Shown one piece after another: positions 1 through 8,968 of a stretch of 64,000 bases of DNA; positions within the stretch are counted from its first letter, which is position 1; each line of letters starts with the position of its first letter. Below the pieces are notes generated by a model that worked only from the letters and a program-made list of their open reading frames with translations, was not told the origin of the DNA and searched no databases. Position numbers and translations under genes: made by a program. The DNA comes from JALZKA01 sp963721645 (GTDB taxonomy: Bacteria; Actinomycetota; Thermoleophilia; Solirubrobacterales; 70-9): the NCBI GenBank assembly GCA_963721645.1, contig CAVRJK010000002.1, forward strand, positions 310,001-374,000, in the 5' to 3' direction.

Positions 1-1
1 G

Positions 2-409
2 CTCATGCCGCTCTTCCGGGGCTACTTCGACTTCTATGAGTCGGACCCCGACGACGCTGATGTCGAGGTGCTCCTCCGGGAGGTCATCGCGGCTCCGGAA
101 ACCGAGGCCTATCTGTTGGTGGCGATGGACGACGACGGCAAGGTGGTCGGCTTCGCGAACAACGACTGGAAGTGGTCGAGCCTTCGCGGCAAGAGGATCG
201 TCCTCATGGATGACCTCTTCGTCCATCCCGACGCTCGCGGTGGCGGGCACGCGGACGCGCTGATCAACGCGGTCGCCGACGTGGCGCGCAAACACGGAGC
301 TCCGAACCTTCTCTGGTACACGGCGCACGACAACGTTCGCGCGCAGACCGTCTACAACCGCGTCGGCGGAGTGCCAGGCGACTACAAGGAGTATGAGCTC
401 GAGCTCTAG
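2..409 (+). CDS. GNAT-family N-acetyltransferase, 5' end cut by window edge
   Basis: This is the C-terminal part of an acetyl-CoA-dependent N-acetyltransferase. The segment VHPDARGGGHADALI is the R/Q-x-x-G-x-A/G acetyl-CoA loop (motif A), preceded by the hydrophobic strand RIVLMDDLFV. The end, NVRAQTVYNRVGG, is the usual GNAT motif B helix where the tail of a small-molecule acetyltransferase closes. The frame is open back to base 2 and the first visible residues (MPLFRGYFDFYES) match the middle of helix 1 in this family, so the ATG at 5 is probably internal and the true start lies outside the window. The substrate cannot be told. It is convergent with the multicopper oxidase gene, with a short inverted repeat between them. 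Confidence 0.8.
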   Translation, partial: LMPLFRGYFDFYESDPDDADVEVLLREVIAAPETEAYLLVAMDDDGKVVGFANNDWKWSSLRGKRIVLMDDLFVHPDARGGGHADALINAVADVARKHGAPNLLWYTAHDNVRAQTVYNRVGGVPGDYKEYELEL

Positions 410-424
410 CCCCGCACCGGCGAA

Positions 425-457
425 CGTAAGCGTTGTGTGAGGGGTCTGACCCCTCGG
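425..457. repeat. Dispersed 33-bp repeat with GAGGGGTC-T-GACCCCTC inverted repeat (copy 1)
   Basis: Bases 441-455 lie in a perfect 8-bp inverted repeat with a 1-base centre. The whole 33-bp unit recurs at 58793-58825 with only two mismatches, there inside the lon reading frame. Here it sits between the convergent GNAT and multicopper oxidase genes, where the hairpin could also act in transcription termination. It has no U-tract. Confidence 0.75.
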
Positions 458-467
458 GTCGCTCGGG

Positions 468-2072
468 TCAGGGCTCGACGACCTCGAACTGGCTCATGAG
501 GCCGTGGTCCTCGTGGTCGAGCATGTGGCAGTGCATGACGAACTTGCCCGTGTAGTCAGAGAGCTTGCCGGCGATCGTGATCGACTCGAACGGGTCGAGA
601 AAGAACGTCTCTTTGAGGCAATTCTCCTCCGGCGGCACGGTTCCCGGGCCGGGGGCACGCTTGACGGTGTACCAGTCGGTGTGGTGCGGGTGCATCATGT
701 GCGCGACCGAGGTGTTGTTGGAGATCTTCCAGACGACTACCGAGCCCAGCGCAGGCGTCGTTTCCACCCGGCTTGGATTGAACGTCTTCCCGTTGATCTC
801 CCAGGGCCCGCCGGTGAAGTTCCCGGACACGTTCCACCGGAAATCAACCGGGCTGGCGGCTGACACGGTCTGTGTCCAGGCGGGCAGCGGGGGCAGATCG
901 AGATCCTGAGCTTCGGCGGTTTCGTCCGGCAGCGCTTCGTCTTGGACCCGGAACTGCATGACGGGACCGTTGTAGGGCTTTGAGCCCAGGGCATTCTCGC
1001 CGCCTTGGCGCGGGCCGCTCCTGAGTACCAGGGTCTCGCCTTGGGCGGCCGCGAAGTCGATGATCAGCTCCACGCGCTCACCGGGACCGATCAGGACCTT
1101 GTCTCGCGACAGCGCTTGCGGCATCAGCCCCGACTCCGTTGCGATCTGTGACATCGGCGGTGCCTGAGGGCCTTCGAAGAAGAAGTTGTAGGCGCGGAAG
1201 TTGGAAGCGTTCAGGATCCGTACGCGGTGGCGCTGGGCCGAGACTTCGTGAAAGGGAAGGACGGCGCCGTTTACGAGGACGTGCTTGCCCTGGGCTCCGT
1301 CGTTTGGAGGAGTCAGCTTGGCGAAGGGATCCTTGAGCTGGTTCTTCGAGTTCAGGTCGCGGTCGGCGATCATCAGCGACAGGTCACGTTCGCCGCGTGG
1401 CAGCGGCAGAGCAAGGTCCACCTCGTCCTCGGTGATCCACATACCTGCGAGGCCGCGCCAGACGTTCTCGCCGGTCCGATCGAGGCGATGGTCGTGGTAC
1501 CAGTGCATTGCGGCGCGCTCGTCAGCGCCGTCCTCTGTGAAATCGTGGCGGTAGGTGCGGTTCTTCCCCGGCTTGATCAGGAGATCGTTACCCGAGGCGC
1601 GCTCCGACAGATCGGGGGAGATATCGCAGTAGAGGGAGCGGGGTTGGAAGCGGGTCAGTCCGCCCGGCTGGCCGTCGTCGTTTGACCGCGTGTGGGCGCC
1701 GTGGAGATGCACCGAGAGGTCCCCGGCCTTGGCGGGCAGGCGGTGCTTGAAGGTGACCGTGGTCCGCTCACCCGAAGGCCTGCGGATCGTCGGGCCTGGA
1801 AATGTTCCGCCGTAGGTCCACATCCGCGTCTTGCGGCCGGGAAGGACTCTGATGTCAGCCGGCTTGATCGGGATCGTGAGGTTCGATCCGGTGAGCTCCA
1901 GCGGGATCGGCAGCCGTCGCGTGTACGGCTCGACGCCCTTCGCGAGCGCCTCGTCGAGAAGGGAGCCGTCGCCCGAACGCAGCCACGCCGGCAGTGCCAG
2001 CGCGGCCGCGCCCGTAGCGGCTCCGAGTACGAACCGGCGCCGGCGAAAACGTCGCTCGTCACCGGCCTCCAT
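468..2072 (-). CDS. Tat-exported multicopper oxidase (CotA/SufI/bilirubin-oxidase type)
   Basis: Three-domain multicopper oxidase of 534 residues, expected to oxidise phenols or metal ions with reduction of O2 to water outside the membrane. The N-terminus carries a twin-arginine signal (RRRRFVLGAATG, then a hydrophobic stretch). All four copper-ligand blocks are present: HLHGAH near residue 122, HWYHDH near 190, HPHHTDWY near 460, and HCHMLDHEDHGLM near 512-524, the last supplying the type 1 Cys-His-Met set. The usual start for this frame could be TTG at 2075, directly after the upstream stop. ATG at 2072 is preferred because GAGG lies six bases before it. The gene follows the cupredoxin gene with no gap, so the two are probably cotranscribed and may pass electrons between them. 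The natural substrate is unknown. Confidence 0.92.
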   Translation of the reverse strand: MEAGDERRFRRRRFVLGAATGAAALALPAWLRSGDGSLLDEALAKGVEPYTRRLPIPLELTGSNLTIPIKPADIRVLPGRKTRMWTYGGTFPGPTIRRPSGERTTVTFKHRLPAKAGDLSVHLHGAHTRSNDDGQPGGLTRFQPRSLYCDISPDLSERASGNDLLIKPGKNRTYRHDFTEDGADERAAMHWYHDHRLDRTGENVWRGLAGMWITEDEVDLALPLPRGERDLSLMIADRDLNSKNQLKDPFAKLTPPNDGAQGKHVLVNGAVLPFHEVSAQRHRVRILNASNFRAYNFFFEGPQAPPMSQIATESGLMPQALSRDKVLIGPGERVELIIDFAAAQGETLVLRSGPRQGGENALGSKPYNGPVMQFRVQDEALPDETAEAQDLDLPPLPAWTQTVSAASPVDFRWNVSGNFTGGPWEINGKTFNPSRVETTPALGSVVVWKISNNTSVAHMMHPHHTDWYTVKRAPGPGTVPPEENCLKETFFLDPFESITIAGKLSDYTGKFVMHCHMLDHEDHGLMSQFEVVEP

Positions 2073-2075
2073 CAA

Positions 2076-2648
2076 TTACCTCGACGTGACGCCGATCGAA
2101 CCCTGCATCTCCGGGTGGACGATGCACAGGTAGTAGAGCGTCGAGCCTGGGGTAGCGGTGACGGCACGAGTCTCGGACTCGTTCTTCGTCTCCGTGAACC
2201 AGGTGTCGCCCTTGACGTCGTCGTTGAAGGAGGTGTCCCAACCAATGAGACCCTTCTCGACATTCGGCTTCCTGACGACGAACTTCTTCGAGACCCTGTG
2301 GGCGTTGAAGACGTTCACGCAGACCGGGAGTTCGATCTTGCCGCACTTGTTCTTTTCCTTGTTCGTGGTCGGCAGGCTGCCTTCCTCGATCAGGGAGAAC
2401 GTGTGCGGACCGATCTGCTTCGGCTTCGAAGCGTTGACGATCTTCAGGTCCTGGCCCGAGGCGACGGAAGTATCGCCGACGAACGCAGGTGGGCCGTTCT
2501 GGGGATCAAAGACCATCTTGATCTTGGCGGCCGCTGGCGCAGGAAACCCTGCGGTTGCCGCCGAGGCGGTGAAAACCGTGAGACCCAGAGCAGCGATCGC
2601 GCTTGTGGCGAGCGTGCCGGCCCACAGCTTCTTGGAACGAATGTTCAC
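2076..2648 (-). CDS. Exported cupredoxin-like protein (type 1 copper candidate), copy 1
   Basis: Exported protein of about 190 residues with a cleavable signal (KKLW, hydrophobic core, ASAATAG). The C-terminal half has plastocyanin-like copper ligands: His in IGPHTF, then Cys, His and Met in LYYLCIVHPEMQGSI. Between them is an inserted segment with a Cys pair (NKCGKIELPVC) and the block GLIGWDTSF. GTG at 2648 is chosen as start because AGGAGG lies ten bases upstream; an ATG at 2678 has no such site. It is the first gene of a pair with the multicopper oxidase, whose start codon region abuts its TAA. It is a clear paralogue of the protein at 16160-16726. Copper binding and electron transfer to the oxidase are inferred. 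Confidence 0.8.
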   Translation of the reverse strand: MNIRSKKLWAGTLATSAIAALGLTVFTASAATAGFPAPAAAKIKMVFDPQNGPPAFVGDTSVASGQDLKIVNASKPKQIGPHTFSLIEEGSLPTTNKEKNKCGKIELPVCVNVFNAHRVSKKFVVRKPNVEKGLIGWDTSFNDDVKGDTWFTETKNESETRAVTATPGSTLYYLCIVHPEMQGSIGVTSR

Positions 2649-2774
2649 GTGTTGCAACCCTCCTGCGCTGTCGCGCATATCGATGACACACGACCCGGTT
2701 GCGCCCGCTCTCTAAGAGCCCCCTATTGGCGTCCCCGTGCCGACTGGAACGAATTCTAGAACAGATTGAGGCGC

Positions 2775-3872
2775 TCAGCGAGAGTCAGAGACGACGATCC
2801 CGAGACGAAGCTCGGCCGAGCCGTTCCAGTCCTTGGCATTCCAAACGAGAGCGGCCTGAACGAGGGCCAGGGCGGCCAGCGCAATCCAGGCGGGCTCGTA
2901 TCCCGCGACCCCTGTCGCCGCGGCCAAAAGCATCGGGGCCTGGACGACCGTAAATCGCGCCACCACGAGCATCGGCAAAGGCTGCGTTGCGCCCGGACCG
3001 GTGTTGGTCGGGCGAAGCAATACGGCCCATTCTCCGGGCGTGCGCCCCTGCCAGGCAAGCGGGATGATCAAGTAGGCCGTAACGCCGGGCACCAGCACCA
3101 GAGCGAATGCGCGGAGCGCCTGCGAGCGGATGCTCTCGGAAACGAAGAGTTGCCCACGTGTTGCGTCCAAAAGGAGGCCGAACGCCGCCAAGAGTGCGAA
3201 TCCGACCACGGCGATCAACGCGACGTTGCAGAGCGTTGCGAGGTAGCGGCGCCCCGGGGTGACCCTTCGAAGCTCGGCCGCTGCCGTAGGTGTCGATTGC
3301 CCGGGCACCAGCTTCAAGAGCGGAGCGAAAACTGCCCCAACTCCCGCCCCCACCGTGTTCGTGATCAGATCTGACGTCGAAAAGAAGCGGTACGCACACG
3401 GATAAAGACCCCAGTCACCGGTGAGCTGCGTCAGTTCGATCAGGAGAGAGACTCCGGCGCCGATTGCGACCGTCGCGAGGAAGCCGCGCTTCAGCAGGTG
3501 GCGCACGAACATTCCGAGCGGCACGAACAGGAGGACGTTCAGGGGCAGGTCCTGGACGTCCGCGTTCCTCAGGACCGCGGACAGGCCGCCGCTTGCCCGC
3601 TCGGCTCTGGCTTCCCGGACGACATCGAGCGGGTCCAGGTGGGCATTAACGCCAAAGAGCTGGCAGAAGTCGGGTGACACGGGACGCAGCGGCAAGATGA
3701 CGGCGAAGGCGAGGCCGACAAGATAAAGCGCGAAGAGACCGGCGAGCAGAAGCTGACCCGCGGCGAGCCCGCCGTTTCGCCGGTATTGGACGGCGACGTA
3801 GGGGAGAGCTGCGCCCGCGGCAATCAGCGGGAAGATCGCGATCGCCGCATAGATCGGCGCGAGGCGGCTCAA
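2775..3872 (-). CDS. VanZ-like / RDD-domain integral membrane protein
   Basis: Membrane protein of 365 residues with two modules. Residues about 10-195 match the VanZ-like fold: several membrane spans, the stretch LPLNVLLFVPLGMFVRHLL and the conserved LLIELTQL helix followed by the TSDLITNTVGA motif. Residues about 210-345 look like an RDD domain, with an R-rich entry (RRVTPGRRYLA), membrane helices and GRTPGEWAVLLR. VanZ-RDD combinations occur in actinobacteria and have no settled function; a VanZ role in glycopeptide tolerance should not be assumed. The start is TTG, overlapping the ppx stop by four bases (TTGA), so translation is likely coupled to ppx. Confidence 0.75.
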   Translation of the reverse strand: MSRLAPIYAAIAIFPLIAAGAALPYVAVQYRRNGGLAAGQLLLAGLFALYLVGLAFAVILPLRPVSPDFCQLFGVNAHLDPLDVVREARAERASGGLSAVLRNADVQDLPLNVLLFVPLGMFVRHLLKRGFLATVAIGAGVSLLIELTQLTGDWGLYPCAYRFFSTSDLITNTVGAGVGAVFAPLLKLVPGQSTPTAAAELRRVTPGRRYLATLCNVALIAVVGFALLAAFGLLLDATRGQLFVSESIRSQALRAFALVLVPGVTAYLIIPLAWQGRTPGEWAVLLRPTNTGPGATQPLPMLVVARFTVVQAPMLLAAATGVAGYEPAWIALAALALVQAALVWNAKDWNGSAELRLGIVVSDSR

Positions 3873-4786
3873 GCTTCGGCGGCGGCCTCGAGCGCGGCCC
3901 CGTAGAGAATGTCGTGTTCCGACACCTCGATCTCGGACAGGCCAAACGCGCGCATCACCTGGATCAGGATCACAACTCCGGCGACGATGGTCGGTGCTCG
4001 CCCGGGGTGAAGCCCGGTTACCGCGACGCGCTCCTCAAGCGTTTTCGCGGCGAGCTGCGAGTGCATGCGTTGGATGGCCGAGAGGGTGAGCCGCGAGCCG
4101 TGGACGGCGTCCGGGTCGTATGGATCGAGGGCCTGATCGATCGCGGCCAGCGAGGTCGGCGTTCCGGCCACACCGATGCCGGTGCGCGCTCGGGCGAAGT
4201 CCGACCCTCTAAGTCCGCCGTCGATCAGCGAGCGGACGTCGTTGGCCAGGCTCTCGAGCTCGCCCTGCTCGGCGGGATCGTGGGTGATGTGTCGCTCTGT
4301 GTGGCGGACGGTGCCCGCGTTCAGGGAGGCATGAAAGGACATCTCGGCTCCGGAGCCGACGACCAGCTCAGTCGAACCGCCACCGATGTCCACGACCAAA
4401 ACGTCCTCGGATTCCGGACGCCCCTGGATCGCGCCCAGGTACGTGAGCCGCGCCTCGTCGTCGCCCGAGAGGACGCGCGCGCTGAGCGCGAAGCGCTCAC
4501 GGAGCTCACCGCAGAAGGCGCCGCGGTTGTCTGCGTCGCGTACGGCCGAGGTTGCGATCGCGATCGTTCTTTCGGGCTCGAGGGGCTTCATCAGCTCGAG
4601 GTACTCCGCGACCGTGTCGCACACGTCCTCGATCGCCTCGCTCGAGAGCTGGCGCGAAGTGTCAACTCCGCGACCGAGGCGCGTCACGGTCGAGCGCCGC
4701 TCCAGCTCAGAGATCTCGTCGCCCTCGACGTCGGCGACCAGAAGCCGCGTCGAATTGGAGCCCATATCTACGACTGCCACACGCAT
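3869..4786 (-). CDS. ppx: Exopolyphosphatase / guanosine pentaphosphatase family (Ppx/GppA)
   Basis: ASKHA-fold phosphohydrolase of 305 residues that removes terminal phosphate from polyphosphate or pppGpp. The phosphate-binding loops are visible: VVDMGSNSTRLLVADV at the N-terminus and VVDIGGGSTELVV near residue 133. The length fits the short actinobacterial Ppx1/Ppx2 type without the extra HD domain of E. coli Ppx. It is the upstream partner of the VanZ/RDD gene, overlapping by four bases, and is divergent from sixA with only 56 bp between the starts. Actinobacterial genomes often hold two such enzymes with different substrate preference, and the sequence alone does not tell which this is. 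Confidence 0.9.
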   Translation of the reverse strand: MRVAVVDMGSNSTRLLVADVEGDEISELERRSTVTRLGRGVDTSRQLSSEAIEDVCDTVAEYLELMKPLEPERTIAIATSAVRDADNRGAFCGELRERFALSARVLSGDDEARLTYLGAIQGRPESEDVLVVDIGGGSTELVVGSGAEMSFHASLNAGTVRHTERHITHDPAEQGELESLANDVRSLIDGGLRGSDFARARTGIGVAGTPTSLAAIDQALDPYDPDAVHGSRLTLSAIQRMHSQLAAKTLEERVAVTGLHPGRAPTIVAGVVILIQVMRAFGLSEIEVSEHDILYGAALEAAAEA

Positions 4787-4842
4787 CGCGGGCGGAGCGT
4801 AGTGACGGGGCCGACCGACGGCATTCGGTCTAGGCTGGCTCA

Positions 4843-5271
4843 GTGATCTGGTTTCTCAGGCATGGCGACGCGGCCGACGGCGTCGATGACTTCGCCCGCT
4901 CACTGACAGATAAGGGCGAGCAGCAGGCAAAGGCGGTTGGCAAGGCGCTCGCTGAGCTAGGAGTTTCGATTGACGCGTGCCTGACAAGCCCACTGGTCAG
5001 GGCGCTCGAGACGGCCCGACTCGTCTGCGAGTTACTCGGCATGGAGCCGGAGATCGCCAACGAGCTCAGCGGCGGCGAGTTCGACCCGCTCGCATTGCGC
5101 GCCGGCCGCGGCGACGTCCTACTCGTCGGCCACGAACCCGACTTCTCGCGCGCGATCGGCGACCTCACGGGCGCGCGCGTCGAGATGAAGAAGGGCGGCC
5201 TCGCCGCTGTTGACGGCGCAACGCTCGTAGCGTTGCTGCGGCCGGGTCAGATCAAGCGGCTGGCGGGGTAG
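4843..5271 (+). CDS. sixA: SixA-type phosphohistidine phosphatase (histidine phosphatase superfamily)
   Basis: Compact protein of 142 residues with the RHG signature FLRHGDA at residues 4-10, the catalytic His accepting phosphate, and the second histidine in VLLVGHEPDFSRAIG. The segment LTSPLVRALETARLV is the arginine-containing active-site helix. Length and motifs fit SixA rather than phosphoglycerate mutase. The start is GTG, with no strong ribosome-binding site upstream, so leaderless translation is possible. Divergent from ppx, so a small phosphate-metabolism grouping is plausible. SixA proteins remove phosphate from histidine phosphotransfer proteins in proteobacteria; the target here is unknown. 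Confidence 0.87.
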   Translation: MIWFLRHGDAADGVDDFARSLTDKGEQQAKAVGKALAELGVSIDACLTSPLVRALETARLVCELLGMEPEIANELSGGEFDPLALRAGRGDVLLVGHEPDFSRAIGDLTGARVEMKKGGLAAVDGATLVALLRPGQIKRLAG

Positions 5272-5377
5272 GGCGCGTTTCGGCGTCCCAGTCGGGCCGC
5301 GGAGGTGGTCGCCTGCCAACAACCCCAGACACGGCGCCGGTTTCAACCGCGAGAGCTTGCTACCGTCTCAAGAACGC

Positions 5378-5451
<74 letters not shown>

Positions 5452-5456
5452 TACGC

Positions 5457-5485
5457 AGAAGCCCGCTCGTGGAGCGGGCTTCTTT
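5457..5485 (+). terminator. Rho-independent terminator of tRNA-fMet
   Basis: A perfect 12-bp stem AGAAGCCCGCTC/GAGCGGGCTTCT with a 3-base loop follows the tRNA by five bases and ends in TTT. A degraded copy of this tRNA end plus hairpin lies at 15881-15935. Confidence 0.9.
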
Positions 5486-5672
5486 CGTTCCGGGTGTAGC
5501 TGGAGATCCGGGGCTGGCATCAATTGGGCATCAATCATGCCGCCGACGACCTGGTAGGTGGTCGGCAGACCCGGTGGGCGAGAGCATCAGGCCATCAGCG
5601 ACGTCCGTGCAAATCGCTTTAGAGGCTTCTCGCCAAAGCGCTATTTTTGAGCCGTAGCCTAAGTTCGCGTCC

Positions 5673-6185
5673 TCACGGGACGTCCTTCGCGCCGGAAACA
5701 GTCGCAACGACGTTGGCGGCACGCGCGGGCGCCTTCCCGACCTGCTTCCACTCGATCTCAAAGTTCTGATGCTGGGGGTCGCCATCCGCAGTAAAGAACT
5801 GAAAGCTCGATGCACCCTTACCGCTGAAAAAGGCCGAATCCGGCCGCAGGATGCCGGTAGAGGGAAAGCCTTTGACCCGGAAGCGCGCCTTGCCACTGAT
5901 CATGTCCGCGCTGACGTCAACGGTCACGGGGTTCTCCCAATAGTGATCGATAAACACGTTCGTGGTCGAGACCCTCGCGAACTGCTTGCTGCTGGTCGAA
6001 ACCTCCCCGCTGCTCGACCAGACGACCTGGGCGCTCAGATCACCCTGACCGCTTGGTCCGTCGCCCCCTCCGGCGAGCCCGATGGCGGGCACCAGTACCA
6101 CCAGGGCGGCTAGCGCCGCTCCGAACAGCTTGACGGGACGGCTCCGTATCCGGGAGCGGCTTTTGGTCATAGTCACCTGATTCGC
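5673..6185 (-). CDS. Exported protein of unknown function
   Basis: Protein of about 170 residues with a strong signal peptide: a basic n-region (SRSRIRSRPVK), a hydrophobic core (LFGAALAALVVLVPAIGLA) and a small-residue cleavage zone. The mature part has no cysteines and looks beta-rich (VWSSSGEVSTSSKQFARVSTTNVFIDHYW, FRVKGFPSTG, FQFFTADGDPQHQNFEIEW), as in small secreted immunoglobulin-like or jelly-roll proteins; I recognise no family. GTG at 6185 is chosen because AGGAG sits five bases upstream; the frame runs open to 6218. About 190 bp between this gene's end and the tRNA terminator show no further gene. The neighbour at 6368 is divergent and also exported. Confidence 0.65.
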   Translation of the reverse strand, partial: ANQVTMTKSRSRIRSRPVKLFGAALAALVVLVPAIGLAGGGDGPSGQGDLSAQVVWSSSGEVSTSSKQFARVSTTNVFIDHYWENPVTVDVSADMISGKARFRVKGFPSTGILRPDSAFFSGKGASSFQFFTADGDPQHQNFEIEWKQVGKAPARAANVVATVSGAKDVP

Positions 6186-6367
6186 CACAAGGGCTCCTCT
6201 TCTTAGCGGGCGACGCATCCGAGCGTCTTTGTTCGCTGCCCTGCGTGGACGAGGCTACTCCGGGTCGGCGGGTTCGTCGAATAGCTATCGGGGCGACGAT
6301 CCATGTAGTGCCGGGTCAATCGGAGCTACACGGGTAGTGACCCGTAGAGGTACTCTCCATCGACATT

Positions 6368-8908
6368 TTGCGTTCGCGGATTTGCACTGCGGGGGGAGCG
6401 GCAGGGTTCGCCCTGTTTGTTGCGCTGCTCGGATCGCCGCCGTCGACGCTTGCCGCAAAGCGAGCCGACCTGAAAGTTACCGGCGTCACGGCCACTGGCG
6501 AAGTCGCTTGGATTGGTGGAGTCTCCGATATCGGCGGGAAGACGGTGAACGGCGGTAAAGCGAAGGCAAGACCCTCGAGAACGGGTTTTTTCTTCTCGGA
6601 TGACGACCGAGCGGGAGGGGACATCGCGCTCGAAGGAGACCTCGCGGTTCCAGCCCTCAAACCGAGAAAGGGCTCGACGCGGGCCGGATCAGCGATCGTC
6701 CCGTCGACGCTCGCTCCGGGCGACTACAGACTTGTTGCGTGCGCCGATGCAACCCGGGCCGTCCGCGAGGCAAACGAGCGCAACAACTGCCGGATGGGTC
6801 CTTCGCTCCGCGTAAAGCCGCTTCCTGGAAGCGACGTGCTGATCGACGATGCTTTCGAGGCCGGGAGGATCGACGACGCGACCGCACTCCGCTACGGAGT
6901 GCTTGCGGTCTTTGACCCTTCGAAGCTTCCTCGTGCCTTCCGTGGTAACGACGACGAGAATCTGGACGGACCTGCCCTCCGCGAGGCGATGCTCGCCTGG
7001 AGCGCGCTCGATCAGCAGTCGAAGTCGGCGCTAGCTCCCTATTTCGTCCCGCCCATCTACGAGGGCTCTTGGGCAAGCGAGTCCAACCGCCGGATCGCGG
7101 CGCGCCAGCCAGTCGAGCGGCGTCGCGCCATCGACGACCTCTGTGACACCCACGGGCATAACCCGCTCAACGCCTGGAGCTACGCCCAGGGAACCCACAC
7201 CCGCATCTGGTACACGCGGTCAGAGGACGCGGCAAATGCGCAGGCGCTTGCGGCCGAGGTCGACGCACACATCTGGTCGAAGGTCTCAGAGCTCATGGGC
7301 GCGCCACCGAAGGACGGCGGGCTCACGCTCCCGTGCATGGGCGGCGACGAGCGCATCGACGTCGCCCTGCTCCCCCGCAGCAAGATGGAGGGCGCGGAGG
7401 GATATGCGATCCCGCTCAGATACGTGGAGGACGATGTCGCGGCATGCCCAAGCGACTCGTTCTTGATCCTCGGGCAGGAGAACAGCCTCGCCGAGCTCAA
7501 GCAGATCCTCGCCCACGAGCTTTTTCACGCCGTCCAGTTCGGCTACTCGATGAATGCTTGTGAAGCCGGTACGTGGCTGACGGAATCGACCGCCACATGG
7601 GCGATCGACCATGTGTATCCGGGCCCGCAGGGGCCGGCAGGGGGACCCGGCACCGAGGTCGGAAACTATGAGCACCAGTTCGCGGCTGGGATGCTGAGCG
7701 CTGACCCCTTCGGCAACCGGCAGATCGGAATGTCCCTGTTTACGGACGAGCCCGACGACCACGCCTACGACTCCTACCTCTTCTGGTTCACTCAGATACG
7801 CGCGGACGGTGACCCCCAGGTGATTCGCGCCGCATACGACGCGCTCGGGAGCGGTCACTTCACAGATGCCCTTGACGTCGCCCTTGGTGGAAAGCTCGAC
7901 CGTGCGTACGCACGATTCAGCCTGCTGGCCCAAAACCTGGCGTTCATCGAGCACAGTCCGATCGAGCTCTACCATCTCGCCGCGTGGGACCTGATCGCGG
8001 CGCACATCTCGCCCGGCCCATCGCTCGAGGTCTACCCGCCTCCATCCGACGAGACCGAATGGCCAGCGCGCGATGGCCCGTCGTTCGCTCTTCGCGGTTT
8101 CGCCGCTGAGCGCTCCTATTGGAAGCCGTCGGAAGGCGTGCGCGAGATCGAGATCAAGCCGCTCTCCGATGATGTCAAAGTCGCCGCCTACGCCCGGCGA
8201 GACGGAAGCTTCATAAAGCTGGATCTAGACGAGAAGCGCGCGTTCTGCCTCACTGAAGCCGAAGAGGCGTTCGACCGGCTCTTCATGGTGACCGTGACAA
8301 CCAGCCAGGACGCGAACGTCCCTCCGGGCGGCGCGTGGGAGCTGATCACCCGCTCCGCATGCCCCGACCGGCTCGAGGGGACGCTGACTATCAGCCAGGA
8401 GCATCAGGACACCCGTCCCATCTTCTCCGGGGAGATCGGCGCGCACAACTGGACGTACGACGCGACCGCCGACGTAAAGCTCAGCTACATACCCAACCTG
8501 CAGACGTCCCTCTGGGAAAACGAAGGCTCGACGCTGTCCATCAGCGGGAGCGGATCGGGGTTTGACACCTCACGCGACTGCCGCTCGGACACGCAAAGCA
8601 CGTTCACGGGGACATCTCCGCCGAACGATCCCATATTCACAGTAAGCCCGTCCCGTAGCCCGACGCAGGCGGACCTCCAATGGATCGTTATCGGGCAAGA
8701 GAGTCGAACGATCGCAACGACAGGCGACCCGGAGCGCTGCGCCGTGGGAACCACGAGCGATCAGCGGAGTGCGTCGTACAACCTGCCTTGCAACGACGCT
8801 GTCGTGCGCGAGGTGGACGAACGTCTCGAGGCCGTCTTCGACACAGAAGTGGTCTCCACGAACGGCGAGACGACGACCCGATGCACCGGAACCCTCCGCG
8901 AGCCCTGA
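6368..8908 (+). CDS. Large exported putative zinc metallopeptidase with N-terminal CARDB-like domain
   Basis: Secreted protein of 846 residues. A signal peptide (about residues 1-30) is followed by a CARDB-like adhesion domain (about 31-135: ADLKVTGVTATG ... ATRAVREANERNNCR), typical of cell-wall and secreted proteins. The middle contains LKQILAHELFHAVQFGY with the zinc-binding HELFH at 383-387 and, 19 residues on, a glutamate in TWLTESTATWA (406), an arrangement like gluzincin or matrix-type metallopeptidases. The C-terminal 350 residues are beta-rich and cysteine-containing, with no family recognised. The start is TTG with only weak GAGG far upstream, so the exact N-terminus is uncertain. 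Proteolysis outside the cell is inferred from the motif and signal. Confidence 0.75.
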   Translation: MRSRICTAGGAAGFALFVALLGSPPSTLAAKRADLKVTGVTATGEVAWIGGVSDIGGKTVNGGKAKARPSRTGFFFSDDDRAGGDIALEGDLAVPALKPRKGSTRAGSAIVPSTLAPGDYRLVACADATRAVREANERNNCRMGPSLRVKPLPGSDVLIDDAFEAGRIDDATALRYGVLAVFDPSKLPRAFRGNDDENLDGPALREAMLAWSALDQQSKSALAPYFVPPIYEGSWASESNRRIAARQPVERRRAIDDLCDTHGHNPLNAWSYAQGTHTRIWYTRSEDAANAQALAAEVDAHIWSKVSELMGAPPKDGGLTLPCMGGDERIDVALLPRSKMEGAEGYAIPLRYVEDDVAACPSDSFLILGQENSLAELKQILAHELFHAVQFGYSMNACEAGTWLTESTATWAIDHVYPGPQGPAGGPGTEVGNYEHQFAAGMLSADPFGNRQIGMSLFTDEPDDHAYDSYLFWFTQIRADGDPQVIRAAYDALGSGHFTDALDVALGGKLDRAYARFSLLAQNLAFIEHSPIELYHLAAWDLIAAHISPGPSLEVYPPPSDETEWPARDGPSFALRGFAAERSYWKPSEGVREIEIKPLSDDVKVAAYARRDGSFIKLDLDEKRAFCLTEAEEAFDRLFMVTVTTSQDANVPPGGAWELITRSACPDRLEGTLTISQEHQDTRPIFSGEIGAHNWTYDATADVKLSYIPNLQTSLWENEGSTLSISGSGSGFDTSRDCRSDTQSTFTGTSPPNDPIFTVSPSRSPTQADLQWIVIGQESRTIATTGDPERCAVGTTSDQRSASYNLPCNDAVVREVDERLEAVFDTEVVSTNGETTTRCTGTLREP

Positions 8909-8968
8909 GCAGTGGCTCAGCGGGCGCGCGGACCCTTCAAACGCCAGGGTTGGACTCACCAGGAGTTT

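Noticed and set aside
1692..2759. Plus-strand open frame of 355 codons opposite the oxidase and cupredoxin
   Set aside because: Low-complexity Arg-rich composition and no motif; both minus-strand products have clear copper-site motifs.
3914..4846. Plus-strand open frame opposite ppx
   Set aside because: Shadow: the minus-strand frame has both Ppx phosphate loops.
5486..5672. Small frames between the tRNA terminator and the exported protein
   Set aside because: No ribosome-binding site, motif or consistent composition; the 187 bases hold nothing I can support.
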